Positions 16,662-25,306 of a stretch of DNA of 64,000 bases are shown one piece after another. Position 1 is the stretch's first letter; each line of letters starts with the position of its first letter. The position numbers and the translations under genes were made by a program. Below the pieces are notes generated by a model. The model was not told the origin of the DNA. It made no database searches and saw nothing but the letters and a program-made list of their open reading frames with translations. Source of the DNA: Anatilimnocola floriformis (GTDB taxonomy: Bacteria; Planctomycetota; Planctomycetia; Pirellulales; Pirellulaceae); assembly GCF_024256385.1 (NCBI RefSeq), contig NZ_JAMLFW010000001.1, positions 4,650,001-4,714,000 of the forward strand, read 5' to 3'.

Positions 16662-17711
16662 ATGCAAACTCGCGGAATCAAATCACTGGTGATCTCCGCC
16701 ATCGCATTTTTCTTGGCTCTGGCCGCCGGTTGTCATGGCCGGCCTGTCGTCATGACTGGTTCCGGGAATGTGGGCGTTGACCTGGCGCCGACGCCGCGCA
16801 AATTGCCTGTCATCCCGATGGCGACATCGCAGCGCGCCTTGGCAAACAACGAGTGCCTGGTCGCGGTCATCGATGTCGATGGCATTTTGACCAATGCTGA
16901 AGCCACCGGCGTGGGATCGTGGGGCGAAAATCCGGTCGCTCTCTTTCGCGAGCGCCTCGACGCCGTGGCGAAAGACGGCCGCATTCAGGCAATCGTCGTG
17001 CGGATCAACACTCCCGGCGGCAGCGTGACGGCCAGCGACATCATGCGGCGGGATCTCAATCGATTTAAAGAAAAGACCAAGCTGCCGGTCGTCGCCTGCC
17101 TGATGGATGTCGGCGCGGGAGGCGGATATTACTTGGCGACGGCTGCGGATCAGATCGTGGCTCATCCCACTTCGGTCACGGGCGCCATCGGCTGTTCGCT
17201 GAACTTATACAACCTGCAAGACTTGCTGGCCCAGTTCAACATCGCGAGCGTTCCCATCCTCGCGGGCAAGAACGTTGACTTGGGCTCACCCCTAAAGCCG
17301 CTGGATGATGAACGCCGTCACATGCTGCAAGCGATGGCGGACGAATTTCATCAGCGATTTCGCAATCTGGTGGTGCAATCGCGGCCGGAAGTCGAGAATC
17401 TCGACACCACCTTCGATGGCCGGGTGTTCACCGCGAAGCAGGCGTTGGAACTGAAGCTGGTCGACGATCTTGGTTATCTCGACGATGCGGTCGCCATCGC
17501 GCGTGAAATGGCGAATGTGCCGCGGGCCGATGTGGTGTTCTTCCACCGCCCGGGCGATCCCGCCCTTTCTCCGTATGCGATCACTCCGAACAAGCCGCTG
17601 CAAAACACGCTCGTGCCGGTTAGCATTCCGGGCATGGACCGGAGCCGACTGCCGGCGTTTCTCTACATGTGGCAAATTGACCCAGCGGCCGAAACCATCG
17701 GCGGAAAATAA
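16662..17711 (+). CDS. SppA-like (S49) lipoprotein lacking the nucleophilic Ser
   Basis: 349 residues from the ATG at 16662. A lipoprotein signal ends in LAAGC (Cys about 23). The rest matches signal-peptide peptidase A: INTPGGSVTASD, the GGYY helix, HPTSVTGAIG, and the downstream Lys-containing loop (KNVDLGSPLKPLDDERR). In active SppA the nucleophile is Ser in an A-S-G-G-Y-Y setting; here the sequence is VGAGGGYY with Gly153 (codon GGA). The general-base Lys seems kept. It may be a non-proteolytic membrane-anchored scaffold. The next gene follows after 4 bp and is also exported, suggesting a pair. Confidence 0.75.
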   Translation: MQTRGIKSLVISAIAFFLALAAGCHGRPVVMTGSGNVGVDLAPTPRKLPVIPMATSQRALANNECLVAVIDVDGILTNAEATGVGSWGENPVALFRERLDAVAKDGRIQAIVVRINTPGGSVTASDIMRRDLNRFKEKTKLPVVACLMDVGAGGGYYLATAADQIVAHPTSVTGAIGCSLNLYNLQDLLAQFNIASVPILAGKNVDLGSPLKPLDDERRHMLQAMADEFHQRFRNLVVQSRPEVENLDTTFDGRVFTAKQALELKLVDDLGYLDDAVAIAREMANVPRADVVFFHRPGDPALSPYAITPNKPLQNTLVPVSIPGMDRSRLPAFLYMWQIDPAAETIGGK

Positions 17712-17715
17712 GATC

Positions 17716-18597
17716 ATGCAGATCCGACTGTCGGCCGTTCTTGTTCTGCTCTGCCTGGCGAGTTCCCACCTCACCGCGCAGGAAACATTGCCCGCCCGTT
17801 TGTTGCGCGAGGGTGTGCTCATCAGTCCGCGCGAAGTGGCTAAACTTCCGCAACCCACACTGACCGATGAAATGACGCCAGCGCAGCAGCGAAAGGCGAT
17901 CGAAACGTTGCTGGAGGGCAAATACGCCTGGGAAGTCTTCACGCGGAACTCCGTCGTGGCTCCCTTCCTGATCAAGATTGCCGACAACGATGCTCCCGGC
18001 GGCAAGAACATCGGCCGCCGCGTGGATGTGTCGTTTGTGGCGTATGGCAGTTTGCAAAAAATCCAGAGCGACGAATTCCTCAATTCCCGCTTTCAAGGAT
18101 CCGATCTGCAGGATGCTGAAACGGGCAGCCGCGCGCTCGTGCTGAAGGATGAGGAACTCACCGCGCGAAAACTACCGGCTCCGCAGCGCGACACCGATCC
18201 GCGCTGGGTGGCTGTCGATATGACTCTCTTCGAAAAGGTCCGCATCAGTTCGACAACTCGCAATGAAAAGGTCTCGAACGAAAAGTCAGTCTTCGTGGCT
18301 TCGCTGCTCGATCCTAAGTTCGATGCGGATGTGGCCTATCCCAACTCCTGGCGTGCGATCAGCCGCGACGACAAGGGGCAGAAGCAACTCAGCCGACCGC
18401 AGGCTTATGCAGGACTGGGATCTTATGTGAAGGTGACCAAACTGGCGGAACCGGCAGGCAGCCTGTTTGTGGAGTATCACGTTGCGTTTGCTGAACCGGA
18501 GGGGTGGTTTCAAGGGGCGAATCTGTTGCGCTCGAAATTACCGATCGCCGCGCAAGACAGCGTGCGCCGCTTTCGCCGCAGTCTCGGTGAAAAGTAA
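17716..18597 (+). CDS. Secreted hypothetical protein
   Basis: 293 residues with a clear Sec signal (MQIRLSAVLVLLCLASSHLTAQE). The mature part starts with LPARLLREGVLI and has mixed alpha/beta character with no Cys and no known motif. Its ATG lies 4 bp after the SppA-like stop, so the two are almost certainly co-translated. No family is recognised; a role as partner or substrate of the SppA-like protein is a guess from position. Confidence 0.65.
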   Translation: MQIRLSAVLVLLCLASSHLTAQETLPARLLREGVLISPREVAKLPQPTLTDEMTPAQQRKAIETLLEGKYAWEVFTRNSVVAPFLIKIADNDAPGGKNIGRRVDVSFVAYGSLQKIQSDEFLNSRFQGSDLQDAETGSRALVLKDEELTARKLPAPQRDTDPRWVAVDMTLFEKVRISSTTRNEKVSNEKSVFVASLLDPKFDADVAYPNSWRAISRDDKGQKQLSRPQAYAGLGSYVKVTKLAEPAGSLFVEYHVAFAEPEGWFQGANLLRSKLPIAAQDSVRRFRRSLGEK

Positions 18598-18619
18598 ATC
18601 GCCGCTGCAGGCAGGCTGC

Positions 18620-19747
18620 TCACAAACCGCGCATCGCAGTCGCCGGCGCTACATTTGCGGCTTGATAAGCAGGCACGATCGCGCCGACAACGGCCATCAG
18701 CAGCGCCATGAATGCTCCTGTGAGCCAGGCAGAGAGTGAGAGATCACCCTGCACCAGGTTCGATGTCATTTGCCAGTGAGCCAATCCCCAAATCACGCTC
18801 GTCCCCACCGCAATTCCCAACACGCTGGCTATGCTGGCGAGCATGATTGCTTCGGTCACAATGAGCATCATGACGCGTCGCCGCGGCCAACCCATCGCGC
18901 GGAGCGCGCCCAGTTCGCCGCGCCGCTCCAGCACGCTGATCACCATCGTGTTCAACACGCCGCTGGCGCCGATCACGAGCGCAATCGCCGAAACAATCTG
19001 CGACATCAAATGGGCGACCCGCATTTGACTCAGGCCCGCGACAAATTCCGCGCACGGCACCGCGGCCACTTCGGCATCGAGCGCTTCAATCTTCTGCCGC
19101 AGTTCCTGTATCGCCCGCGGATTACCATGCTGCCGAGCTTGCACCACAAAGCCCGTCACTTGCCCGGGCCGATCCATTTGCCGCTGCAGTTCATCCAGCA
19201 GCATGAACACCGCGCCGTTTTCAAACACACTGAAGCTCTCGAAGATACCGACGACCTCGAACGGCTGCGCATAGATCTCGATCGTGTCTCCCACCGATTT
19301 CTGCAAGTTCTCCGCGAGAATCCGCCCCAGCATGACCTGCCGTCGATCACCGACTTGCAAGCGGCGGCCCTTGGTTAAAGTCACACGATCGAGCACCGGA
19401 CAATCAGGCTCCCAGCCATTCACAATCACCATGAACAGGCCGGCGTCTTCAAAGGCCACCATGTCCATCAAGCCCGCAATCACTTCTTTGGTTTGCTCCA
19501 GCCCGCGGATTTGCTCGCCGAGCGCGAGAGGAATCCCCTTCGACAACTGCACCGCGCCATTCCGCCGCTGCACCACCAGATCTGCTCCCCGCCGGTCATA
19601 GAGCGACAGAAAAGAAGACTCAAGCGACTCGGCCACACCCACCAGCGCGACGATCGCAGCGACGGCGATCGCAATGCCCGCGATCGTGAGCGTCGAGCGC
19701 GAACGGCGGCGTTGCAGATTGCGATAAGCGACGACAAGCAGGTTCAT
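18620..19747 (-). CDS. ABC transporter permease, FtsX/MacB type
   Basis: 375 residues: an N-terminal transmembrane helix (RSTLTIAGIAIAVAAIVALVG), a large periplasmic domain (about 45-250) and three C-terminal helices, with the GALRAMGWPRRRVMMLI loop of the FtsX/MacB family. Such permeases work mechanically on lipoproteins, toxins or peptides rather than channelling solutes. It ends 22 bp from the convergent secreted-protein gene and follows the ATPase gene by 16 bp. Confidence 0.8.
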   Translation of the reverse strand: MNLLVVAYRNLQRRRSRSTLTIAGIAIAVAAIVALVGVAESLESSFLSLYDRRGADLVVQRRNGAVQLSKGIPLALGEQIRGLEQTKEVIAGLMDMVAFEDAGLFMVIVNGWEPDCPVLDRVTLTKGRRLQVGDRRQVMLGRILAENLQKSVGDTIEIYAQPFEVVGIFESFSVFENGAVFMLLDELQRQMDRPGQVTGFVVQARQHGNPRAIQELRQKIEALDAEVAAVPCAEFVAGLSQMRVAHLMSQIVSAIALVIGASGVLNTMVISVLERRGELGALRAMGWPRRRVMMLIVTEAIMLASIASVLGIAVGTSVIWGLAHWQMTSNLVQGDLSLSAWLTGAFMALLMAVVGAIVPAYQAANVAPATAMRGL

Positions 19748-19763
19748 AAGCGTCTCGCGGGCG

Positions 19764-20447
19764 TTAGCGCGGGGACAAGCGGCCGTCGCGGATGGTCAAA
19801 ATTCGTTCGGCTCGCGCGGCAACCTCGGCCCCGTGCGTGATCACAACCAGCGTCAAGCCTTGCTCCGCATGCAACCGCGCGAAGAGATCGAGCACGGCCG
19901 CTCCCGATTCCGAATCGAGGTTGCCCGTTGGCTCATCGGCCAGCAGCAGTTGCGGACCATTGGCCAGCGCGCGGGCAATCGCCACGCGCTGCCGTTCGCC
20001 CACCGAAAGTTTCGCCGGCAGATGCTTCGCGCGGTGTGCCAGTCCCACGGAAGCGAGCAACGCTTCCGCCCGGCCGCGCCATTCCCGTCGCGGAAAAGGC
20101 CCTTCGAACATCGGAATTTGCACGTTCTCGACGGCTGTCAGCGTAGGGAGCAAGTGAAACGACTGAAAGACAAATCCCAGCGTGCGAGCGCGAAAGCGAT
20201 CCAGGTTCGCGATCTTCCGCAACGGAGTTCCTGCAAACAGGATTTCGCCGGTCGACGGATGATCAAGCGCGCCGAGCAAATTTAGCAGCGTCGATTTTCC
20301 GCTACCGCTGGGTCCCATGATGGCGATGTACTCGCCTCGTTGAATGTCGAAGGAAACACCCTGCAGCGCGCGCACCTGGCCGTCGTCGTACGTGCGCGTG
20401 ACATCGACGAGCTGATAGAGCGGGCCTTCCTGTGCCGGATCACTCAT
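19764..20447 (-). CDS. ABC transporter ATPase, LolD/MacB type
   Basis: 227 residues: Walker A GPSGSGKST, Q-loop, signature LSVGERQR (a Gly-Gly to Val-Gly variant of LSGGQ), Walker B LLLADEPTGNLD and H-loop ITHG. The ATG at 20447 overlaps the stop of the upstream permease gene by 8 bp, which fixes the start better than the longer frame to 20519. With the two different permeases on either side it forms a heteromeric exporter or extractor of the LolCDE/MacB class. Confidence 0.85.
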   Translation of the reverse strand: MSDPAQEGPLYQLVDVTRTYDDGQVRALQGVSFDIQRGEYIAIMGPSGSGKSTLLNLLGALDHPSTGEILFAGTPLRKIANLDRFRARTLGFVFQSFHLLPTLTAVENVQIPMFEGPFPRREWRGRAEALLASVGLAHRAKHLPAKLSVGERQRVAIARALANGPQLLLADEPTGNLDSESGAAVLDLFARLHAEQGLTLVVITHGAEVAARAERILTIRDGRLSPR

Positions 20448-21594
20448 AGCGAAGTGCCTCCGTGGCTGGAATCGACGCCGCATGCCAGGCAGGATAAAAA
20501 CCGCCGAGCAGAATCGCAACCGCGGCCGGCACTGCGCCGCAGAGCAATGCTTGCCAGGTGATCAATGGCCCAGTGATTTCGCGAATTGCCGGAAAGCGCG
20601 AGATGATCACCGCAGTAAACACTGCCAAAACCGCGCCACTCACAATCGCCAGCAGTCCCAGCGCGAACGACTCCAACAGAATCATCCGCAGCACTCTGGT
20701 TCGCGGCCAACCGAGGGCCCGCAGCACGCCGATTTCGCGCGTCCGCTCCTGAACCGAAACCAGCAGCGTGTTCAAAATCCCCAAACTCGCCAGCACCATC
20801 GCGATCGAAGTAGTTCCCCAAGCCATCGCGGTTGCCAGCCGATTACGTGTGCCGCTGCCGACGAATTCGCGCACCGGCAGCGCTTGCAGTCCCAGCGATT
20901 GATCGGCGTCATCACGCAAAGCTTCGATCTGCTGACACAGCGCGCGAATCACATCGGCATTTGCGTGTGACTTATCAACTTGCACTTCGAACTGAGTCAC
21001 CTGCCCTAGGCGATCCATCAGTTCCTGCAAATCGGCTAGCGGCGCAATGAGCAAATTGGTCTCGACCGGATTCTCGCTGAGAAAAATTCCGGCTATGCGA
21101 AATTTTCGCCCCTCGATTTCAATCGACTCGTTCAACTTCTCGGCGAGCGATTCAGCGAGTCCCACGCCAATCAGCACGCAGCCGCGGTCCTCGGCCGCCA
21201 GTGTTTGCCCCGCTTGAATCTGCAAAGACTGCAGAGTGAAGCCGCGCGGATCTTGCCCCAGTAGCAGATGCGGGTGATCGGCAATACCTTTGGTCTTCAG
21301 CGATACCGTTTCCTGTAACGTGCCATCGACGGCGGCGACGCCAGGGAGCTTGCTCAAAATGTGTGCCTGATCGGCTCGTAAACTGCTGTTTGCCCGCTCT
21401 ACAACGCCGGAACGCGTTACCACGATATCGACTCCGCGTCCCTCCAACGACGCCGTCGAAGCGTCGGCAAAACCCCAGGCGGCACCGAACAGCAGAATGG
21501 TCGCCGCGACCGCGATGGCGAGGGTCAAAATGGTCAGCGCTGCGTGCACTTGTCGCCCGGCCAGATTTCGAATCACAAGTTGCACGAACAGCAT
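20440..21594 (-). CDS. ABC transporter permease, FtsX/MacB type (second subunit)
   Basis: 384 residues with the same layout as the 18620 permease: one N-terminal helix, a periplasmic domain (about 50-260) and three C-terminal helices with GVLRALGWPRTRVLRMILLE. The two permeases are diverged paralogues. First gene of a three-gene minus-strand operon (permease, ATPase, permease). The substrate cannot be told from sequence. Confidence 0.8.
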   Translation of the reverse strand: MLFVQLVIRNLAGRQVHAALTILTLAIAVAATILLFGAAWGFADASTASLEGRGVDIVVTRSGVVERANSSLRADQAHILSKLPGVAAVDGTLQETVSLKTKGIADHPHLLLGQDPRGFTLQSLQIQAGQTLAAEDRGCVLIGVGLAESLAEKLNESIEIEGRKFRIAGIFLSENPVETNLLIAPLADLQELMDRLGQVTQFEVQVDKSHANADVIRALCQQIEALRDDADQSLGLQALPVREFVGSGTRNRLATAMAWGTTSIAMVLASLGILNTLLVSVQERTREIGVLRALGWPRTRVLRMILLESFALGLLAIVSGAVLAVFTAVIISRFPAIREITGPLITWQALLCGAVPAAVAILLGGFYPAWHAASIPATEALRYE

Positions 21595-21839
21595 CGCAGG
21601 CGATCACTCCGGGAATCATATAACTGCCGCGATTGTCCCCGAAGGTTCCGGGTTAGCCTATGCCAATGAGCGCCGAACCTAACGGTCAGATTACCGGTTC
21701 GTTAGAAACTACGGCTGCGGTTTGAAGCAAAGCGATCTGTAGAGGCGTGTGCTGGCGTGAACTCGAATTGTTCCGCCTTCCGCGATGCGATAAGCTGCGG
21801 CCGCGAATGAAATTCGGAATCGGAAGGAAGGAGTCCTCC

Positions 21840-22514
21840 ATGTCTCGCAATCGCTGGACGGTCGGCGTTGTTCTCGCTCTGCTCGGCTGTGGTCTCGTGC
21901 TGCACGCCGTGAGCGCTCAGCAGTTTGCTCAACCTGCCCGGCAGGTGCGCGTCGGCGATGTTGATCTCGTGAACAGTCGCGTCTACATGCTGGTCGGCAA
22001 AACCGGCCTCGGCCACGAGCATGGCGTGGTCGGACAATTGCAGAGTGGGCACATCCTGCTCGGCCAGCCGCAGAACGCCGGCGAACTCGTGTTCGATATG
22101 AAATCGTTCGCCGCCGATGACGACGCCGCGCGGAAGTATGTAGGCCTGAAGGGAAGCACAGACAACAACACCCGCCAGCAAGTGAATGACAACATGCTCG
22201 GTGCCGCGGTGCTGAATGTCGCTCGCTTTGCGACGGCGATTTACACCATCGACTCGGCGCTGCCGCTGCAGGCGCAACCCGGCGACAAGGTTGCCTACTA
22301 TCAGTTCAAAGGAACGTTGACTTTGGCGGGCGTTGCTCGGCCGGTACAGTTGAAGTGCGAAGTCATTCCGGTTGGCGATGCCGTGCGCGTCCGCACCGGC
22401 TTTCTGCTCAAACAGACCGACTACGGCATCAAGCCCTTTTCCAAAGCCTTTGGTGCTGTGGGTGTGGCGGACGAAATGAAAGTTTACGGCGAACTCGTGA
22501 TTGCCAACAAATAA
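21840..22514 (+). CDS. YceI-like periplasmic protein
   Basis: 224 residues with a signal peptide (VGVVLALLGCGLVLHAVSA). The mature part follows the YceI pattern: a first strand with K..GLGHEHGV, FDMKSFAADD, a helix containing NNMLGAAVL and the strand GTLTLAGVARPVQLKCEV. YceI proteins are lipocalin-like barrels that bind isoprenoids or other long lipids. A strong GGAAGGAAGGAG site 7 bp upstream sets the start. It directly precedes a tocopherol-type methyltransferase gene, so binding an isoprenoid or polyketide product is plausible. Confidence 0.8.
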   Translation: MSRNRWTVGVVLALLGCGLVLHAVSAQQFAQPARQVRVGDVDLVNSRVYMLVGKTGLGHEHGVVGQLQSGHILLGQPQNAGELVFDMKSFAADDDAARKYVGLKGSTDNNTRQQVNDNMLGAAVLNVARFATAIYTIDSALPLQAQPGDKVAYYQFKGTLTLAGVARPVQLKCEVIPVGDAVRVRTGFLLKQTDYGIKPFSKAFGAVGVADEMKVYGELVIANK

Positions 22515-22529
22515 GGTTGCTGGAGCAAA

Positions 22530-23372
22530 ATGATTTCCATCGAGACGGTCAACAAACAGTCCATTCAGTGGCATTACGATTTGTCCACGGTCTTCTACCG
22601 CGTGTTGTGGGGGCCGCACATTCATCATGGCCTGTGGTCCGGCGATGAGTCGTCCGAGTCGGCTCAGTTGAAACTGACGCAGACGTTGGCGCGACTGGCG
22701 CAGATTCCCGCTGCGGGTTGCGATGTGGTCGATGTCGGTTGCGGCATGGGTGGCTCTTCGATTCACCTGGCGAAACACTTTGGCTGTCGCGTGACCGGCG
22801 TCACGCTCAGCCCCGTGCAGCGGTGGTGGGCGACGGCTGGCGCGCTGTGGCATGGCATGCGTTCGCGGACGAAGTTCATCGCCGCTGACGCAGAGAAGTT
22901 GACGTTTGCCGCCGAATCATTCGACTTGCTCTGGAGTGTGGAATGCACTGAGCACTTATTCGATAAGGCTGCTTTCTTTGCGAAGGCCGCGACCTGGTTG
23001 CGGCCCGGTGGCAAAGTGGCGATCTGTGCGTGGCTGTCGAAGGAAGATCCTTGCGACGCGCAGGATCAACACTTGCTGGAAGATGTTTGTCGCGGCATGC
23101 TCTGCCCATCGCTCGGCAGCCGCCGCGACTATGCCGATTGGTTCGCCGCTGCGGGATTGCGCTTGAGTCATTACGAAGATTGGTCCGATCGCGTTGCCCG
23201 CACTTGGAAGATTTGTCAGGAACGCGTGCAACGCTGGCGGTTGCAGCATGTGGCCCGGATTGTCGATCGGAGCTCGGTCGACTTTCTCGAGAAGTTTCAG
23301 ACCATGATCGATGCCTATGCCCGCGGCTCGCTGCGGTATGGTTGCTTGATCGCTGAAAAAGTTGCGAGCTGA
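22530..23372 (+). CDS. SAM-dependent methyltransferase, tocopherol/cyclopropane-type
   Basis: 280 residues. The N-terminal HYDLSTVFYRVLWGPHIHHGLW segment and motif I VVDVGCGMGGSS are characteristic of gamma-tocopherol methyltransferase-like and related small-molecule methyltransferases. Motifs II and III follow (FDLLWSVECTEHL, LRPGGKVAI). The substrate is probably a lipidic phenol or quinone; this is inference. It starts 15 bp after the YceI gene with a GGAG site and is followed after 5 bp by an ICMT-like gene. Confidence 0.8.
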   Translation: MISIETVNKQSIQWHYDLSTVFYRVLWGPHIHHGLWSGDESSESAQLKLTQTLARLAQIPAAGCDVVDVGCGMGGSSIHLAKHFGCRVTGVTLSPVQRWWATAGALWHGMRSRTKFIAADAEKLTFAAESFDLLWSVECTEHLFDKAAFFAKAATWLRPGGKVAICAWLSKEDPCDAQDQHLLEDVCRGMLCPSLGSRRDYADWFAAAGLRLSHYEDWSDRVARTWKICQERVQRWRLQHVARIVDRSSVDFLEKFQTMIDAYARGSLRYGCLIAEKVAS

Positions 23373-23377
23373 AACGG

Positions 23378-24199
23378 ATGAGCGCTCTGCCACAGGCCAC
23401 GGCGATCACTGCACGCTGGGGAGGAATTCTCTTCGGCCTGGGAACGCATGCTCTGTTCGGCCTCACCGTCTGGCGGTTGTTTCTCTTTCTGCAATCGCCG
23501 GCCGACGGCCTCTGGGCCGGCAACCAGGCGACTAACTTGCTCCTATCGCTACTGTTTGTCGTTCCCCACAGCCTGCTGCTGCACCCATCGATCCGCGACC
23601 GCCTGACTTGGATTGCCGGTCCGTTCTATGGCTGCTTCTACACGCTGGTGACCATCGCTTGCTTGTGGTGCTGCTTCTTGGGCTGGCGAAAAGATCCGCT
23701 CGTCCTCTGGCAAGTGCCAGGAGTCGCGGCATACATGATTCAAGCTTGCTTCTTAGGATCGTGGGTCGCCCTCTTCTACAGCATTCGATTGACCGGCTTT
23801 GGTTGGCAGACCGGCTGGACTCCGTGGCTGGCCTGGTTCCGAGGGGAGCCACCGCCGCGCCGCGGTTTCAATCCGACAGGCGCGTATCGCTACTTCCGCC
23901 ATCCCGTTTATCTCAGCTTCCTCGGCCTACTCTGGTTCTCGCCCGTAATGACGCTCGACCGGGCCATCCTGGTCGGTACATGGACGGTGTATATCTTCGC
24001 GGGAAGCCTGCTCAAAGATCAGCGGCTGCACTTCTACCTGGGTGACCGCTACCGTGATTATCAGCAGCAAGTCCCCGGCTATCCCTTGCTTGGCTTTGGC
24101 CCGTGGGGAAGACTGGCGAAAGATGAAGAGAAACCAAGCACAGCTGACGCGGCCGTGCACACGAAGCCTGCAGCAGAAGTTCACCGTCGCGCTGCATGA
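23378..24199 (+). CDS. Membrane methyltransferase, ICMT/NnrU-like
   Basis: 273 residues with five or six hydrophobic helices. The C-terminal part has the isoprenylcysteine-carboxyl-methyltransferase/phospholipid-methyltransferase hallmark: PTGAYRYFRHPVYLSFLG and later KDQRLHFYLGDRYRDYQQQVP. This family methylates sulfur, nitrogen or carboxyl groups of lipophilic molecules at the membrane. The tail after about 250 is charged and probably disordered. It is third in a + strand set facing the PKS operon, its stop lying 18 bp from the PKS stop. Confidence 0.75.
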   Translation: MSALPQATAITARWGGILFGLGTHALFGLTVWRLFLFLQSPADGLWAGNQATNLLLSLLFVVPHSLLLHPSIRDRLTWIAGPFYGCFYTLVTIACLWCCFLGWRKDPLVLWQVPGVAAYMIQACFLGSWVALFYSIRLTGFGWQTGWTPWLAWFRGEPPPRRGFNPTGAYRYFRHPVYLSFLGLLWFSPVMTLDRAILVGTWTVYIFAGSLLKDQRLHFYLGDRYRDYQQQVPGYPLLGFGPWGRLAKDEEKPSTADAAVHTKPAAEVHRRAA

Positions 24200-24217
24200 T
24201 ACAGCCGGGCGACGCTA

Positions 24218-25306
24218 CTAGTCGATCACCATGGCTTCGACACTCATGCCAGGGCCGAAACCGAGGGCCACGATGGGTCGCGGGGCCGGTTGCTTGCGAA
24301 GGCGATCGAGGACAAAGAAGATCGTCGCTGAGGACATGTTGCCATGCTCGGCGAGGACCTCGCGGCAGGTGGATAGTTTCTCTTCGGCCAGCCCGAGCGA
24401 TTTGCGACAGGCGTCGAGGATGCGCGGGCCACCGGGATGAATGGCCCAACTGCCGACGCTGTCCAGCGTCAGTCCTTCCTGGGCGAGGAAGTTTGTCAGC
24501 CAGTCGCCAGCGTGGCGTTCGATGATCGCGGGGACTTCTTGCGATAGGGTCATCTCGAAACCGTAATCGCCGATGTTCCAGGTCATGGCTTCTGCCGTGT
24601 TGTCGATCAGCACCGAACCTTGCCGCACGATGCGGAGTTGCTCGTCAGGCGAACCGACTTGGCAGATCGCGGCCCCCGCGCCATCGGCAAACAGGGCGTT
24701 GGCGACGACCTTTTCGACATCCCAGCCGTAGAAATGATGCAGGCTGCAAAGTTCGACTGCACACACCAGCACAACCGCCGTGTTGTCGGCATTCAGAATC
24801 GACGAGGCCACATCCAAGGCATTGAAGCCGCCGTGACATCCCATGAAGCCGATGAGGGTTCGCTTGGTTGTCGGCCGTAGTTTCATCTGTTGCACCAGGC
24901 CGATGTCGATGCCCGGGGCACTAAAACCGCTGCAGGACGCCACGACCACATGCGTGACGTCGCGGGCAGCACAATCGGCTTCGCTGAGGGCGTGCCGCGC
25001 GGCGTGCAGGGCCAGGGGAAGTGCTTCACGCTGATAGATCTGCATGCGGGCCGCAGTGCCCGGGCCGCGATCGAGCGGATGTTGTCGCGGCTGAAAAAAG
25101 ATTTCCCGCTCAGCGAGCGAGCCGGCCGCAGCGTGCAGCAAGACGCTCCCGCGAGTTTGCACTCCCGAATGGCGATAGATGAGTGACATCAAATCGCGCT
25201 GCTCGGCAGAATCGCACGAGAAGTCGCTGGTAAGTTCTGCCGCATCGCGCTGAGAAATCTGATATCGCGGCGTAGCCAGGCCGAGGCCTGTAATCCCCAG
25301 AGTCAT
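24218..25306 (-). CDS. Type III polyketide synthase (chalcone/stilbene synthase family)
   Basis: 362 residues with the full catalytic triad: Cys157 (GFMGCHGG), His290 (AIHPGG) and Asn323 (EHGNMSS). The C-terminal ALGFGPGMSVEAM motif is also present. These homodimers extend an acyl-CoA with malonyl-CoA and cyclise the product to pyrones, resorcinols or phloroglucinols. Its ATG overlaps the stop of the FAD oxidoreductase gene (ATGA). With a methyltransferase and an oxidoreductase in the same operon and two more methyltransferases converging on it, it is the core of a small natural-product cluster. Confidence 0.9.
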   Translation of the reverse strand: MTLGITGLGLATPRYQISQRDAAELTSDFSCDSAEQRDLMSLIYRHSGVQTRGSVLLHAAAGSLAEREIFFQPRQHPLDRGPGTAARMQIYQREALPLALHAARHALSEADCAARDVTHVVVASCSGFSAPGIDIGLVQQMKLRPTTKRTLIGFMGCHGGFNALDVASSILNADNTAVVLVCAVELCSLHHFYGWDVEKVVANALFADGAGAAICQVGSPDEQLRIVRQGSVLIDNTAEAMTWNIGDYGFEMTLSQEVPAIIERHAGDWLTNFLAQEGLTLDSVGSWAIHPGGPRILDACRKSLGLAEEKLSTCREVLAEHGNMSSATIFFVLDRLRKQPAPRPIVALGFGPGMSVEAMVID

